Shown: one piece after another, positions 47,363-58,099 of the stretch
Layout of the letters: each line of letters begins with the position of its first letter
Position numbering within the stretch: position 1 is the stretch's first letter
Origin: Liolophura sinensis
Lineage: Eukaryota; Mollusca; Polyplacophora; Chitonida; Chitonidae
Direction: 5' to 3'
NCBI RefSeq assembly: GCF_032854445.1
Contig: NC_088300.1
Span: 23,169,608 to 23,233,607, forward strand
Length of the DNA stretch: 64,000 nucleotides
The notes under the pieces: generated by a model
What the model saw: only the letters and a program-made list of their open reading frames with translations
Database searches by the model: none
What the model was told of the DNA's origin: nothing
Translations under genes and position numbers: made by a program

Positions 47363-50300
47363 GTTGATATGTTTGCTTGAAGTTTTACGGCGTACAGTTC
47401 TTCAGACGTGTGACGACAGTCATTAAGTGTATGTATACTGTTTTCTTGTGGTAGGGCCAGTCCATGCTACTAAAGTCCTCCCACCACTGAGGTATATCAT
47501 GTCGGAAGTCACCAGACGTGACACCCAACCCACCCGGTCGCATTATACTGACAACGGACCAACGAGTCCTGTTGCCTTGCTCTAAACTCCAAGTGTTGAG
47601 CGCCAAGCGAGGCAGCAACAAGCGCCATTTTTAAAATCTTTGGTGACCTGGGTTTATTTCCTGGTCTCCCGACTTAGGCCACCGAACCTGTCACTTTGAA
47701 CACGTGTCGATTTGGTAGTTGCAATCAAATTAGGCTACAATAACTTTATACAAGTGACGCCTGGAGGTAACTTCATCCCAAGTTATATAACATTAACAAA
47801 TAAAGTAGTATTCCAGAAATGCTCTAAAAATATTTTTAAAATTCTTCAGCGCTCATCAACAAAATGAATAGCAAACAATCCTCTGTTCCTCGCTAATCAT
47901 TTGGTGACGCCATTTTGCCATTTTATAGCTATCTAGAGTGACGTCACAAAACCTAGGAGCTCCCCCATACCATCGGTATTAAACAATGTGACAATGAGAA
48001 AATACAAACAAAAACGCCCGATACTCAACCAAAGAGTATCAGCTCTGTTCCTTGTTCAAAGGGCCGATGTTTCATTCAGTTTGGCGTTTGGTGAGGGCGA
48101 TGTTCGTGGACACAAGGGCCATGCTTTAGGGGTCCTGCTCGTCCTCGTCCTGCACGGGTATAAACATTTGGCCTAACCTGTTGTGCCAACATCAAGGAAT
48201 TTACCGAACATAGCAGGACGGTCTGATTGATAACAGACTCTTTCATTCGGGTTGTGGGGAGATATTTTCATAATAAAGCTGAACTTGCTAAGGAAAAATC
48301 ATGCAGTCGTAATATTTTTCTTCAAGCAATGACTCTCTCCAAGCGGTTTTCTTGCCAACTAACTCTGACAAGTTACTGCAGTCTCCTGCAAAACATGTAC
48401 ACATTGTGACACCGTCAGCCGTTCTCAGTTCCCTGCTCATAAATGTGTCGTACAAAATGCATCAGTTTAACACTTAAACTAACCACAAAATTCAATTTAT
48501 TGCATCAGTATGTGTCTATTCACTATAAGACACCAGACTGACAAACGAGAGCCAATAGGTTTCTTGACGTGACATCCAATTATCATGTGACGTTTTCAGC
48601 GCTAGTGATTGGCCAAGTTCATAAGGACATCTACAACATGGCTACTCGGAGTGACTTGTCCGCCAGTCCCATATCCCCAATGCTGAAGTTCATCTTCTCG
48701 GCTTTCAAAACTATAGAATTTTTTTTACACATTTTTCTGTTATACATACTTTTCTTCTAAGTATACATAGTGGCAGACTGGCAGATATGTTCATTTTAAA
48801 TATGCCACACACATTCTATTAATTCAGCATAAAGATTCTATTAGACTAGCGGATATGTTGAGTAAGACAGATTAACGTTTTGAGCGTACGGTTTTCGTTT
48901 TCACAATGTTTCAGTGCCGAATTGTGACACAGATACACGTCTTCGGTCTACATTAAAGGAGGCACTATTAACAACGGGACAAGTTACTCAGCTGACATAT
49001 TTTGGGTCTAAGTATGACGTTTGTTCAGACTTTTGTCAGTCTGACCCTACTTGTTGGGCATTTGTCCACAATGACAATAACGACTGCTTCCGCTACAGTA
49101 CCACCAACATGTCAGGTCTTCTAGACCCAGACAATTATGACCACTCAACGACAAGCAGACTTACATTGTTAAAATGTCATCATGGTAAGTCATTTACGTT
49201 TCATGAAAGTTAATGGCTTGTATGTACTGATATATTTCAGAAAAAAACTCAGTTAGCAAGCACTTGCTATAAATCTTCCTTTTGTTGTATATTCCAAACT
49301 ATGCCAAATAACCTACCTGTGAAACTTAATAAATGAATGATTATGGCTTAACCCAGCTTTGGCCTGTTGAATGTAATGGCAGACGTTATACAGCATTTAT
49401 GTTTGTTTACAATGTCACCTCTGCATTTATACTGTTTTATTTACCCTGTCGGGAAAAGGTGGTGGGGTGGTAGGGGGGAGTGATAGGATGACGGCAAGGC
49501 TAACCACTGTAATTTGAAGAACACCTGTTATATGTGTAGTGTCGAAACATGTACCTTTCGCTGTGATTTCGAATCCAGCTCCTGCCAGCCGTACGTGGGA
49601 AGGTCTGTCAGAAAACTGCGGATGGTCGTGGGTTTTCCCCGGATTCTGCCCGATTTCCTCTCACCATAATGGTGGCTTCTGTCGTATATGTGAAATATTC
49701 TGGAGTAACAGCAATCAAATAATAAATAAACAATTTTTTTAGAAACTAAATTCGAAGTCATTAAAATCATTAGTTTGAATGATGAAGTGTTTTCTTGTTG
49801 CAGCGTTTGTCAACACTACTGTGTTTAGTGACTCCAGTGTTTTGGATTACTTTCACCCAGATGTGCCATGTTCCCCATACCAAGAAACAACAGCACAGGC
49901 AAACACAACTTTGACGGAAGAAACAACAAGTGCTGACGAGACCACAGTAATTTCAGAAACAAGCACTGTTTCAGAAAGCACTCTTCTGGAGGAAAAAAGC
50001 ACGACAGAAAAAACGACAACTTTAGAGAAAACAGCTGAAAGAGGTGATAAAGTAAGAACAACTGTCCGCACACGAATAGCTTCGACCACCACAACACCGG
50101 AAAGCAGCAGTACTGTTGGTGCGGAAGGGCTTGTATCTTCTACCAACACCTTACAAGGGATAACTGAAGAAACCACTACTCCCTCTTTAAGTTACACTCA
50201 CCTTTTGTCACAGTCTACGTCACCTTCTATGTCATCGTACACGACATCCTCCACGTCAGGGCATACGTCACCGTTAGACGTACACAGTGATGTCACTACA

Positions 50301-50714
50301 CCAGCCCAACATTCCGCGACACCTGATTCTCTGTTTACAAGCACTAGCTCCGATAGCTGGGGAGAAACTATCGTCACTCTGCCAAATATTTCATCAAATG
50401 TCTCAGATGAGTTTTGTGTGTGTGGATGTTCTTCAGACGGAATGACCGAAACTGAAAAGTCTGAGTTTATCGCTAAGATTTTGAAAGAGCTAACGAAAGA
50501 TAAAGCTAATTTTTCCTCCACAAGACGACGATATATCAGCGTTATGGACGAACGGCCGTCTGCACAGAATGTTGGTGTTGTAGGGGTAATTCTCCTGACT
50601 GTGGCATTTGGTGGGATTATTCTCCTTGATTTAAGTACGCTCGGCCGAGACCTTTCAAATCTCAAGAAAAACGTTCAGTCTCTGCTTGGTAAGCAGTCAT
50701 CCGAAACAATCTGA
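42801..50714 (+). CDS. C-type lectin / PAN / mucin-stalk membrane receptor 2 (5' exon not found)
   Basis: Four coding exons on the plus strand: 42801-42996, 45668-45912, 48915-49184 and 49804-50714. Every border is GT-AG and the frame is open for 540 residues. The 42801 acceptor (TGTTTCACAG) gives the same phase as receptor 1's second exon; the signal-peptide exon upstream is not identified. The hydrophobic run FCCFTVIIYSLQLVSC could instead be the signal, but no in-frame ATG lies before it. The lectin domain has PWNEARRVCEENGG, FWIGVFNDYD and FVCLKE, with no EPN or QPD motif. A PAN-like exon (VCSDFCQ, TCWAF, DCFRYS) follows. The last exon has a Thr/Ser-rich stalk of about 190 residues, then CVCGC, TETEKSEFIAKIL, SSTRRRYISV, RPSAQNVG, a transmembrane segment and a 30-residue tail. 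It is a likely heavily O-glycosylated surface recognition receptor (inference). Confidence 0.87.
43283..43497 (+). mobile_element. SINE S2 variant
   Basis: tRNA-like head GGACCGCTTCGGTGGCCTAA and GGGTCGAGTCATACCAAAGA, then ACTTTAAAAATAGTACTTGT; ends ACACCTAATGACTGAGCC. It lies in the first known intron of receptor 2. Confidence 0.75.
43970..44890. other. Two clusters of ATCCGC / GGATCC / GCGTA motifs
   Basis: Clusters at about 43970-44125 and 44740-44885 are rich in ATCCGC, GTAGGATCCG and GCGTATTATC. The right cluster read in reverse begins with a similar GCGTATTATCC. They may be degenerate ends of one inverted element of about 900 bases; S1 fragments (43880-43945) lie just outside. Confidence 0.35.
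46680..46985 (+). mobile_element. Two SINE S1 3' parts in tandem
   Basis: The first part, about 46700-46850, ends with CACCAATCAAATAATTAAAT. The second, about 46870-46985, ends with CACCAATGAAATAAATAAAT. Each is bordered by a CAGTTAGTATT-like sequence (46690, 46855, 46988), so the same target was used twice or a copy was duplicated with its flank. Confidence 0.7.
46997..47236. other. Coding-like fragment, unidentified
   Basis: On the plus strand 47024-47115 reads NKQQAAIIKALGFKIEAPK then KPKARS and a stop, with a composition more like protein than chance. No acceptor, start or partner exon was found. Confidence 0.15.
47291..47361. repeat. (TA)35 microsatellite
   Basis: An uninterrupted TA run of about 70 bases next to an S2 SINE, in intron of receptor 2. 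Confidence 0.97.
47372..47700 (-). mobile_element. SINE S2 variant, reverse orientation
   Basis: TTACGGCGTACAGTTCTTCA, GTGTGACGACAGTCATTAAG, then TTTTTAAAATCTTTGGTGA and CTTAGGCCACCGAACC at the tRNA-like end. Confidence 0.75.
48638..48760 (+). CDS. Possible 40-residue membrane micropeptide
   Basis: ATG in a good context (CAACATGG) opens 40 codons ending at TAA 48758-48760. The N-terminal half is polar (MATRSDLSASPISPM) and the rest is a hydrophobic helix (FFLHIFLLYILFF). ATTGGCCA, a reversed CCAAT box, lies about 30 bases before. It sits on the sense strand in the intron before the PAN exon of receptor 2. It could be chance in T-rich DNA; function unknown. Confidence 0.2.
   Translation: MATRSDLSASPISPMLKFIFSAFKTIEFFLHIFLLYILFF
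49560..49730 (+). mobile_element. SINE S1 copy
   Basis: GTACGTGGGAAGGTCTGTCA, GCGGATGGTCGTGGGTTTTC, TCGTATATGTGAAATATTC and an AATAAATAAA tail; head truncated. It lies just before the last exon of receptor 2. Confidence 0.8.
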
Positions 50715-50769
50715 TTTAGTAAGTCACATGTCTGCTTAGATTATTAAACTAGTGCAAATGTAATTAAAA

Positions 50770-51310
50770 ATGTACAACACGGAGAGTAAAAGCAGAGCAC
50801 CGACGACAGTGTGATAGCTGGTAAATGGTCACCCGTAACCAGTGAAATACGGCCTCAGTCAGGGTTTTATTCTAACTGTTCATGTAAATGCGTAAATATC
50901 AGCAATTTTGACGCCTCCTAATACCATAGCTTAAGCAGAATTAGGTCAAAAAGATTGCAGTGATGTAAATTCCAATTTATTATACGTCACAGGTCTAGAA
51001 TTACTTAAAACGCAGTGTTGTCATTACATTTAACATACAGTCACATTAAAACAATACAAAGTGACCAGACCTGGTGAATGCTTAGGCCACCAGCAGAATC
51101 CTGGTTTATGCAGGAATACAGCATGATTAAAGACATACAGCATAAAGAGTAAAACCGGAGCAGCAACGACAGTGTGATAACTAGCAAATGGTCACACGTA
51201 ACCGGTGAAATACGGCCTCTTTTTCAGTTTACCTCAGTCAAGGTTTTACTCTAACTGTTCATGCAGATGCATAAATAGTAGCAATTTACATGCCCTCTAA
51301 GGCCCGTTGA
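50770..51310 (+). repeat. Dispersed repeat S3, copies 3 and 4
   Basis: GACGACAGTGTGATAGCTGG, AAATGGTCACCCGTAACC and GGGTTTTATTCTAACTG at 50795-50885, and GCAACGACAGTGTGATAACT, GGTCACACGTAACCGGTGA at 51160-51210. The third copy carries the longer 3' part (TTATACGTCACAGGTCTAG). Confidence 0.8.
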
Positions 51311-52782
51311 CAATATGTGTGAAGAACTAATTTCTGTTACTAAGCCCTTTGGAGATCTGGGGCATGCTTGGCTTTTTGGCACAAACTGATTTCTGTCACT
51401 ACAGGCTGTCGAAGGCAGTATTCGTTGAAGATTGATACAGGGAAGTAACAAAAGGCAGTAATACAGAGAAATACGATAGATGGTGCATGTATCGACTTGT
51501 GTCCGTAAAGATATCACGAAATTTACACCCATGCTTTCTTATACATGTAACATCGTTAGTCCTATATGCCTGGAACGAAATATAACCGCATGTCTCCCAA
51601 TGTTTAAACATTGTGAACTTTAACAGTCACATATAATGCGGCACGTGCATAATATATGATATAATTTAATTTCTTGCATTTTTGCTGAATCTTTGTGACA
51701 CGTATAACTTTACTTTATTTTCAAGCTGAGAACTTGGAAAAATAAACCCAAAGGAACTAAGACTGAGTTGAATCCCGTCGCTAAAGTCTACAACGCTACA
51801 ATGGCATATATGCATATGTGTGTTTTTATTAGTCTGTCGTTTAATCCACTCTGGGCATGCGCACTGATTAGAAACTTCTATCTGGTTTATTGGTGCCTGG
51901 TGTCAAGAAAGCCGTCATATCACCTCGTGATGTAGGGTTCTTTTCTGATTACCGTTGACAAAGCAAGTGGTAGACATGGACAACTCTATATGGAACCATT
52001 GTGCTGAAGAACCCATTGCCGATGCATATCATTTCTTCTTATTTTGCAAACTGGCAAATAAGTGTGAGGACTGTGATAAGTGTCTAAAAATACAGTGTGT
52101 GAAATATCTCTTCCCGCATACTGAGTGAAAGGAGAATTATTGCAGGACAAGAAAGCACAATCTCTTCCCGGTGAGTTGTTTTGAGCGGAATAACTGACAA
52201 CGAAGACAAACTCTTTTCAAAGGAGTGTTTTTCAGCATCCTTGTTATGAACGTCTTCTTTGAAGACTTGCATAAAGACGTTAAGTGCTACTTCATATTTA
52301 AGAATTCCAAGCAGAGAATGTTGGATATGTTGTTCCCTCACCAATTCAAAGCTTATGGTTCATTAACGAATAGATTCGATTTGAATGTATACCACTGTTT
52401 TTAGACAATGGAACTGTATGATTGTCTTTATTGTTGTTTTATAGTAGTGTGACCAAGGCAAAAAGTCCATTGTACGATTGTATCTTTTCACTCTTTTGTT
52501 TTACATGAACACTTTCTTCAGGATTAGAGGATTGTAACATCAGAATTCTCTACACGTGTACAGTTGCACTTTTTGTGTTCAGGTTATACCTGCACTTCTA
52601 AACTCGATACTGAATTCACAGGTGTAATAAAGTGCATGTTTACGGTTATAATGCTTATATACATGTTTAGAGTTACACTGCTTTTAGAATGGTTTACAGT
52701 GGTACTGCTTGCGTACCCAATTTATTGTTCCATTGCTTGTTTCTACACAGGAGTATAGTTTCATTGCTTCCATATATATTTT
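51311..52782. other. No gene recognised
   Basis: Short frames only; none with a known motif. Confidence 0.5.
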
Positions 52783-53372
52783 TTTATTTATTTATTTATT
52801 TTTTGCTTAACGCCATACTCAAGAATTTTTACTTATACGATGGCCGTCATTTTCATGGGTCGAGGAAACCGGAGTGCCTGGGGTAAACTACAGTCCTTTG
52901 GCAAGTTACTGATGTACTTTCTCACATGTGACGTACGGATATGAACACCATATTGGTGGAAGGCAAGTACATGGTCTTCAACGAACGTTAGAATCGGCAA
53001 ACGGTCTCGCGAGTGTTCTTGACCTCCTGTTGTCATCAACGCCTCGCGAACAGGCTAGTGTCGATCTACAGATTCCATGTCCATTGATTCCGAGTGAAAG
53101 ACACGCAGCTCTAACAACTAAACCAATGTCAACCAATGCCAAAACAGGTTTTATTTTTATTTTGTGATTGGTGCTTCACGCCTGACTCAAAAATATTTTA
53201 CTTATACGATGGGGGCTAACATTATGGTGGGAAGAAACCAGGCTCAGCCTGGAGAAAACCCACGACCACCTACAGGCTGCTGGCAGACCTCCCCACCTAC
53301 GACCAGAGAGGAGGCCAGCATTAGCTTGACTTGAACTCACAGCGACTGCATTGGTGAGAGGCTCCTGGAATG
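52783..53372 (-). mobile_element. Two SINE S1-type copies, same orientation
   Basis: The first (about 52783-52960) is a diverged subtype with TTAACGCCATACTCAAGAAT and TTATACGATGGCCGTC. The second (about 53150-53372) has CACGCCTGACTCAAAAATAT, GCTAACATTATGGTGGGAAG and GCGACTGCATTGGTGAGAGG. They are separated by about 190 bases of other sequence. Confidence 0.75.
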
Positions 53373-56300
53373 GAGGACTCGTATAAAGTATTCTCGCAAC
53401 TGATGTGCACTTCACTAAGTATAGGCCTACTGTTTCACTATATGTCGTAGTTCTAAATCCTAAAAGCTATACCAAGACGACTTCCCCTTTGAATTCACCC
53501 CATGTTTTTAGCTTCTGAAAGTCCGTTTTCTGTCCGCCTATCTGTCAGCTGAATTTCTGACGACCTACATTTTAATCTAGGTCTACTATATTAAGTTTCA
53601 AGTGTATAAACAAACAGATGTGTTACAAAAAGTCGATAACTCAATCATTTTGAAATTTAAATATAATTTTATTAAAGATAATTGCGTTATGTAACGTCCA
53701 TATCGAGACGACAATAATGACCACAGTGATGAATGAGAGCGTTTCTTTTGAAGAAATGTGTATTGTCCTAAAACTTTTCAAAACTTAGACAAAATGCGAT
53801 TTAATATTTCATATAATAATAATGTGAAATATTATTTATACTGTAATAATACTTAATTGTATTAGTGAAATAATACAAGGAAATACACAAGACTGGTTTC
53901 AAGATAGATTCTAACATTTTCTTTCAGCGCGTATTCTGTTTATTCCCGCTCGAGCATCCCGCACGTGCTCCCACAACTGAGGACATCCATCAGTTTTTGG
54001 TAGGAGAATTCGTTAGATAATTTGTTAAATGCTCCATTGAGTGCTTCGCTCTGTTAGCACCACAACATATAATTATGTAAAAGATTAACTGAATGAGTGA
54101 CTGACTGACTGTGATTGGTTGAATGATTGACTGGTTGAATGATTGAATGACTAATTGATTGATTGATTGGGTGTTTGTTGTCGTACTTCAGATTGTTATC
54201 AATGAAAATACAAAATATAAATTTGAATGAAATCAAAACTGGGTGCATAGTACATCTGCATATTCACTGTATATATATATTCACTGAAGAGGTTGTCACA
54301 AGCTGAAATCGACAAATTAATGAAGTTAAAGAATATTTGATTCCTGATTGAAATATGCATATAACCACTGCAGTTTAATGTGTTGCGATAATAAATGTTA
54401 TAATGCTACTGCGGTGTATTTTGCTTTTGGGAGGCTGATGAATTAAAAGGAGATGTCATCGGCACGAATGAAGCTGACGGAATTTACAATTGTATAAAAA
54501 AAACATAACCACAAAACAAATCACGGATATACTTCATAACAATACCAGCATAAACATAAACATGTAAAAAATAAGAGATTAATATGATCACAACTAGGAA
54601 TCAAAAGGGGGAATATCATATCGGAATTAAACGTCACGAAAACTTACTTCTTCCACACTCCCTTCTGCCATCGTTAAGCTTGCTCATCTTACTTGTAACG
54701 TTTTCTAAAAACTCCTTTAGCTGAACTGTGAACATAGTGTGGGCCACTAGTTCAGGCCAAAAATATCACACCATCTGATTGGTAATGTACTCGTTGATTG
54801 ATTGGTTGGTTCATTGATTGATTTTGAATTGATTTATTGATTGGTTGATTGACTGACTGACTGACTGACTGATTTGTTGTAAAGACTGACCTGTCAGTTC
54901 CGACAGAGGCTTCCCGCTCTTTACAGTCCAGCTCATGTTATTCATTATGCCGTTTTTGTCACTACATGAAAGTAGTCTGTATAGAGATATAAACACACGT
55001 CAGGTATATGAAAATTATGGAAGCCGAACGTGGCCATGCTATTATTTCTTGTCCAATTGCAAGAGTAACGGTACATCGACGTTAAGAGATTCTGACGAGA
55101 TTAGTGTGAGTTTTGCTAGCCAAAGAGAGGCTCAAGCTGCAGTAATTGTTAGAAACAAACCTAGCAGTTGTTCTGAACACATATGCAGGGAAAACCACAA
55201 CTCAGATACTACAAGGAAGAACAACATAGTACACAGTTTTTGGCCGCTGGGCTGAAGGCTAGAAGGCGTCTTGCAAGTTCCTCATTTACTGACAGCTCAT
55301 TGCCTCTAACAAGAAAAAAAACATGATTGAAAGGGCATTTAGCTGAGAAGGAATGTATTTCCGTCATCTCTGAAAACTCTTGACTGCTTGTCTTTAAATA
55401 AATATGTCCTATAATTTCTTACTTTGCATACTTTCTTAATTCTATAGGGTCTTGAGTTGAACGGTGTTTTTGGGGGTTTTTTTTTTTTTGGAAACTGGAG
55501 TATTGACTTCAAACGTTTATTATAGTTAACTGTTGATACAGGAATGATTAGCCGTCATTCGAAAAGCATAAACTTATTTCTGTATATACAAAAGTTCATA
55601 TATAATCGCTAAACCAGTATGCCCTACAGCCAACGGAACGCATCATCATCGAGACACAAAAACAATAAAGTACTAGTATCAGTGAAAATAAATTATAGTG
55701 GAAAATTACATCGTGTTGAGAGAAAACGCTATTCTTTTTCATAAAAGTGTCAGTGAAAATAAATTATGTTGGTAACTCAATCTTGCAATAGTAGGCCTCA
55801 CGAAATTTTAAGATGTGTAAGTGTGAGTACTGAACATCTATACAGAAACAATGAATTATATGTTATGTGAAGAGTAGTAATACCTCGATCGGCGTTGACC
55901 TCTGATGTTGTTCCCAACTTCATTGTTTCCCTCTCGTCGCCTTCCACAGATGTCCAAAGATGCATAAATTGGGCAAACCCTACACATGAAAAATAAATTA
56001 ATCGTCATACGCTTCCCATGGAATTTGCAAGTGGGCCACCCACGCCATACAATACACAAACTGATGATAAACAGTTAATACATATTTAGCCTGGTCAGGT
56101 CATGTAGCCAAATACACGTGTGTGGAACTCTCACAAATACAGCCATTTGGAAAACTGCACGTGTTATTAAAATGGTACCCAACCATGTTAACCAATCATG
56201 TGTGATCGAAATTATCACCAAGGTGCGTTGAAGCAAGAATGAATAATGAATGATTATGGATTAACGTGTCAATGCTGCAATATTTCAGCCATAACGTGGC

Positions 56301-57300
56301 GATGTTGATACAGGATACCTATATGACTATATGTATAGTGTTGTAGTTGAAGGAAACATGAAAAGAAACTCTAAAATGAAGATTGCAGTTTTAAGAGAAA
56401 ACAAAAAAGTTGTATCCTTTTTTTTTTAAATTTTATTTTTGAGTCATATTTTATATCTATCACTAACTCGCTTATTTATGCATATTTCCCGTCAATGGCC
56501 TCAAATGACGTCATTGTTGAAATTACAGGCTTCGCAGGACCAGCTTAATGCGCCGCAGGTTCAGTCAAATTAACGTTTTAAAAGCACTTTATTTTGGTAC
56601 ACAAATGTTTACTTCAGCCGCAGCCGTTTGAAATATACATTCTTCATATGAGCCCGTACTGTGGCTCCCTAATGTAGTAGTTTTAATTACATATTCAGAC
56701 ATTCCTTGTGCCTATTAAAGTAGACCATTAACCTGAAAGTAAAAATTATTTATTTATTTATTTATTTCGTTGGTGTTTTATGCAGTACTCAAGAATATGA
56801 AAGTAAATAATAAAATAATCTCTCTCTGAACACAGCATAATGCGAATAAGAAAGACTTTATAGGCCTACAGCCTTTTGTTCTAGGCACTTTTTGTGGATA
56901 CCAGTCCTCGTGCATGAAACTATATATACCGACTTACAAGTCAGGATCAGTGAAAAAGCTCACATGTAGGCCTGTATAGACTGTCCATAATCGCTAAGTC
57001 TTAGGCCTATAATCTCACAATTTTAGGCATCATTTAACAAATTTCTGTTTAAGCACACATATTTGACTTAACAGCCTATACACTTTCAAACGTTTCGGGG
57101 AAATCAAGCATTTTGTTCTGTCACCAGAGTACGTTTTCTGCAAGCAATCGCATGGGAAACCTTGTGAGAAACAATGCTACAAGACCTTTGTTCAGGTTAT
57201 AATAGGTGACGTCACGCCGAAATGGTTTTACATTTATCAGGTCATAACAGAATAATGTCAACCATAACGACGTCACATTAAACACAGTACCACACTACAG
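53373..57300. other. No gene recognised; simple repeats
   Basis: Contains GATTGATTGATTGG / TGACTGACTGACTG runs at about 54085-54170 and 54785-54880, and an S1 tail in reverse orientation at 56745-56800 (TTATTTATTTCGTTGGTG, AGTACTCAAGAATATGA). The open frame at 54935-55255 (106 codons) has no recognisable motif. Confidence 0.5.
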
Positions 57301-57308
57301 TAAACTGA

Positions 57309-57395
57309 TACACTGTAACATTGCATCCTAGTTCCCGAGACTCACACCCCACGTTTGTAATATCTACGCCCGGGAACCAGGATGGTAACAGTGTA
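57309..57395. other. Imperfect palindrome, arms of about 26 bases
   Basis: TACACTGTAACATTGCATCC and TAGTTCCCG pair with CGGGAACCAGGATGG and TAACAGTGTA across a spacer of about 32 bases. Confidence 0.6.
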
Positions 57396-57857
57396 AATAG
57401 TGTAACATTTATGCTACAATCAAGGCGACATATTTTGTGATCCATGAGGTGGTGCTACTGAGAAGCATAACCTATAGCCATTGTATCACAATGTCTACAA
57501 TGTGACAATGTATCATTTCTGTTGGAACGTTGTACTGTCATTTTCTGGACGTCAAATGTTTCTTTCCCAGCTCATTACGATGACGTCACTTTACGATCTA
57601 ATGGCAAGACCCAACGACAAAAGACAAATGCAAAAGACATTTAAGACCCATTGAAATGAGGGCCAAAAAAGTAGGCCTAACAAATGTATTAAGGATTATT
57701 GTCCAGATTTAGCTACTTGTCCCAAGTGTAAAGATTATAACCTGTTCAACAGTATGTTACCAGGAGGGCTCTGAGAAACGTAATCATGACTTTAAATCCA
57801 CTACCGTAGTCGATCTGCAGCCGACCGCCCTGTGAAGCTTAACGGGTGACGTCATAG

Positions 57858-58097
57858 ATGTCCAACCTGAGCCTAGCTGACCTGCATAGCCTGGGAATTC
57901 GTATCAAAACGATGTCATTTCTAGCTGCACAGAAGCAAATCTACTGCTGTATCAACTTGAACCCAAAGCGGACGACGCTGAAGTTCCGATTTATGACACT
58001 GACATCTCTGGTTAGATTTCAGATTTCAGTATTTCCAGGTGATGAATTTGATCTTTGTCCAGGCGTTTCCAACCGCACTGGCAATACGGACTGGTAA
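57858..58097 (+). other. Weak candidate open frame, unidentified
   Basis: ATG-started 79-codon frame (MSNLSLADLHSLGIRIKTMS at its start, with LNPKRTTLKFRFMTLTSL later). A GTTAGA donor-like site follows TCTCTG. Composition is somewhat protein-like but there is no motif or partner exon. Confidence 0.15.
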
Positions 58098-58099
58098 GC

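Noticed and set aside
50198-50665. 155-codon minus-strand frame
   Set aside because: Opposite strand of the Ser/Thr-rich receptor 2 exon; codon bias of that exon keeps the reverse open.
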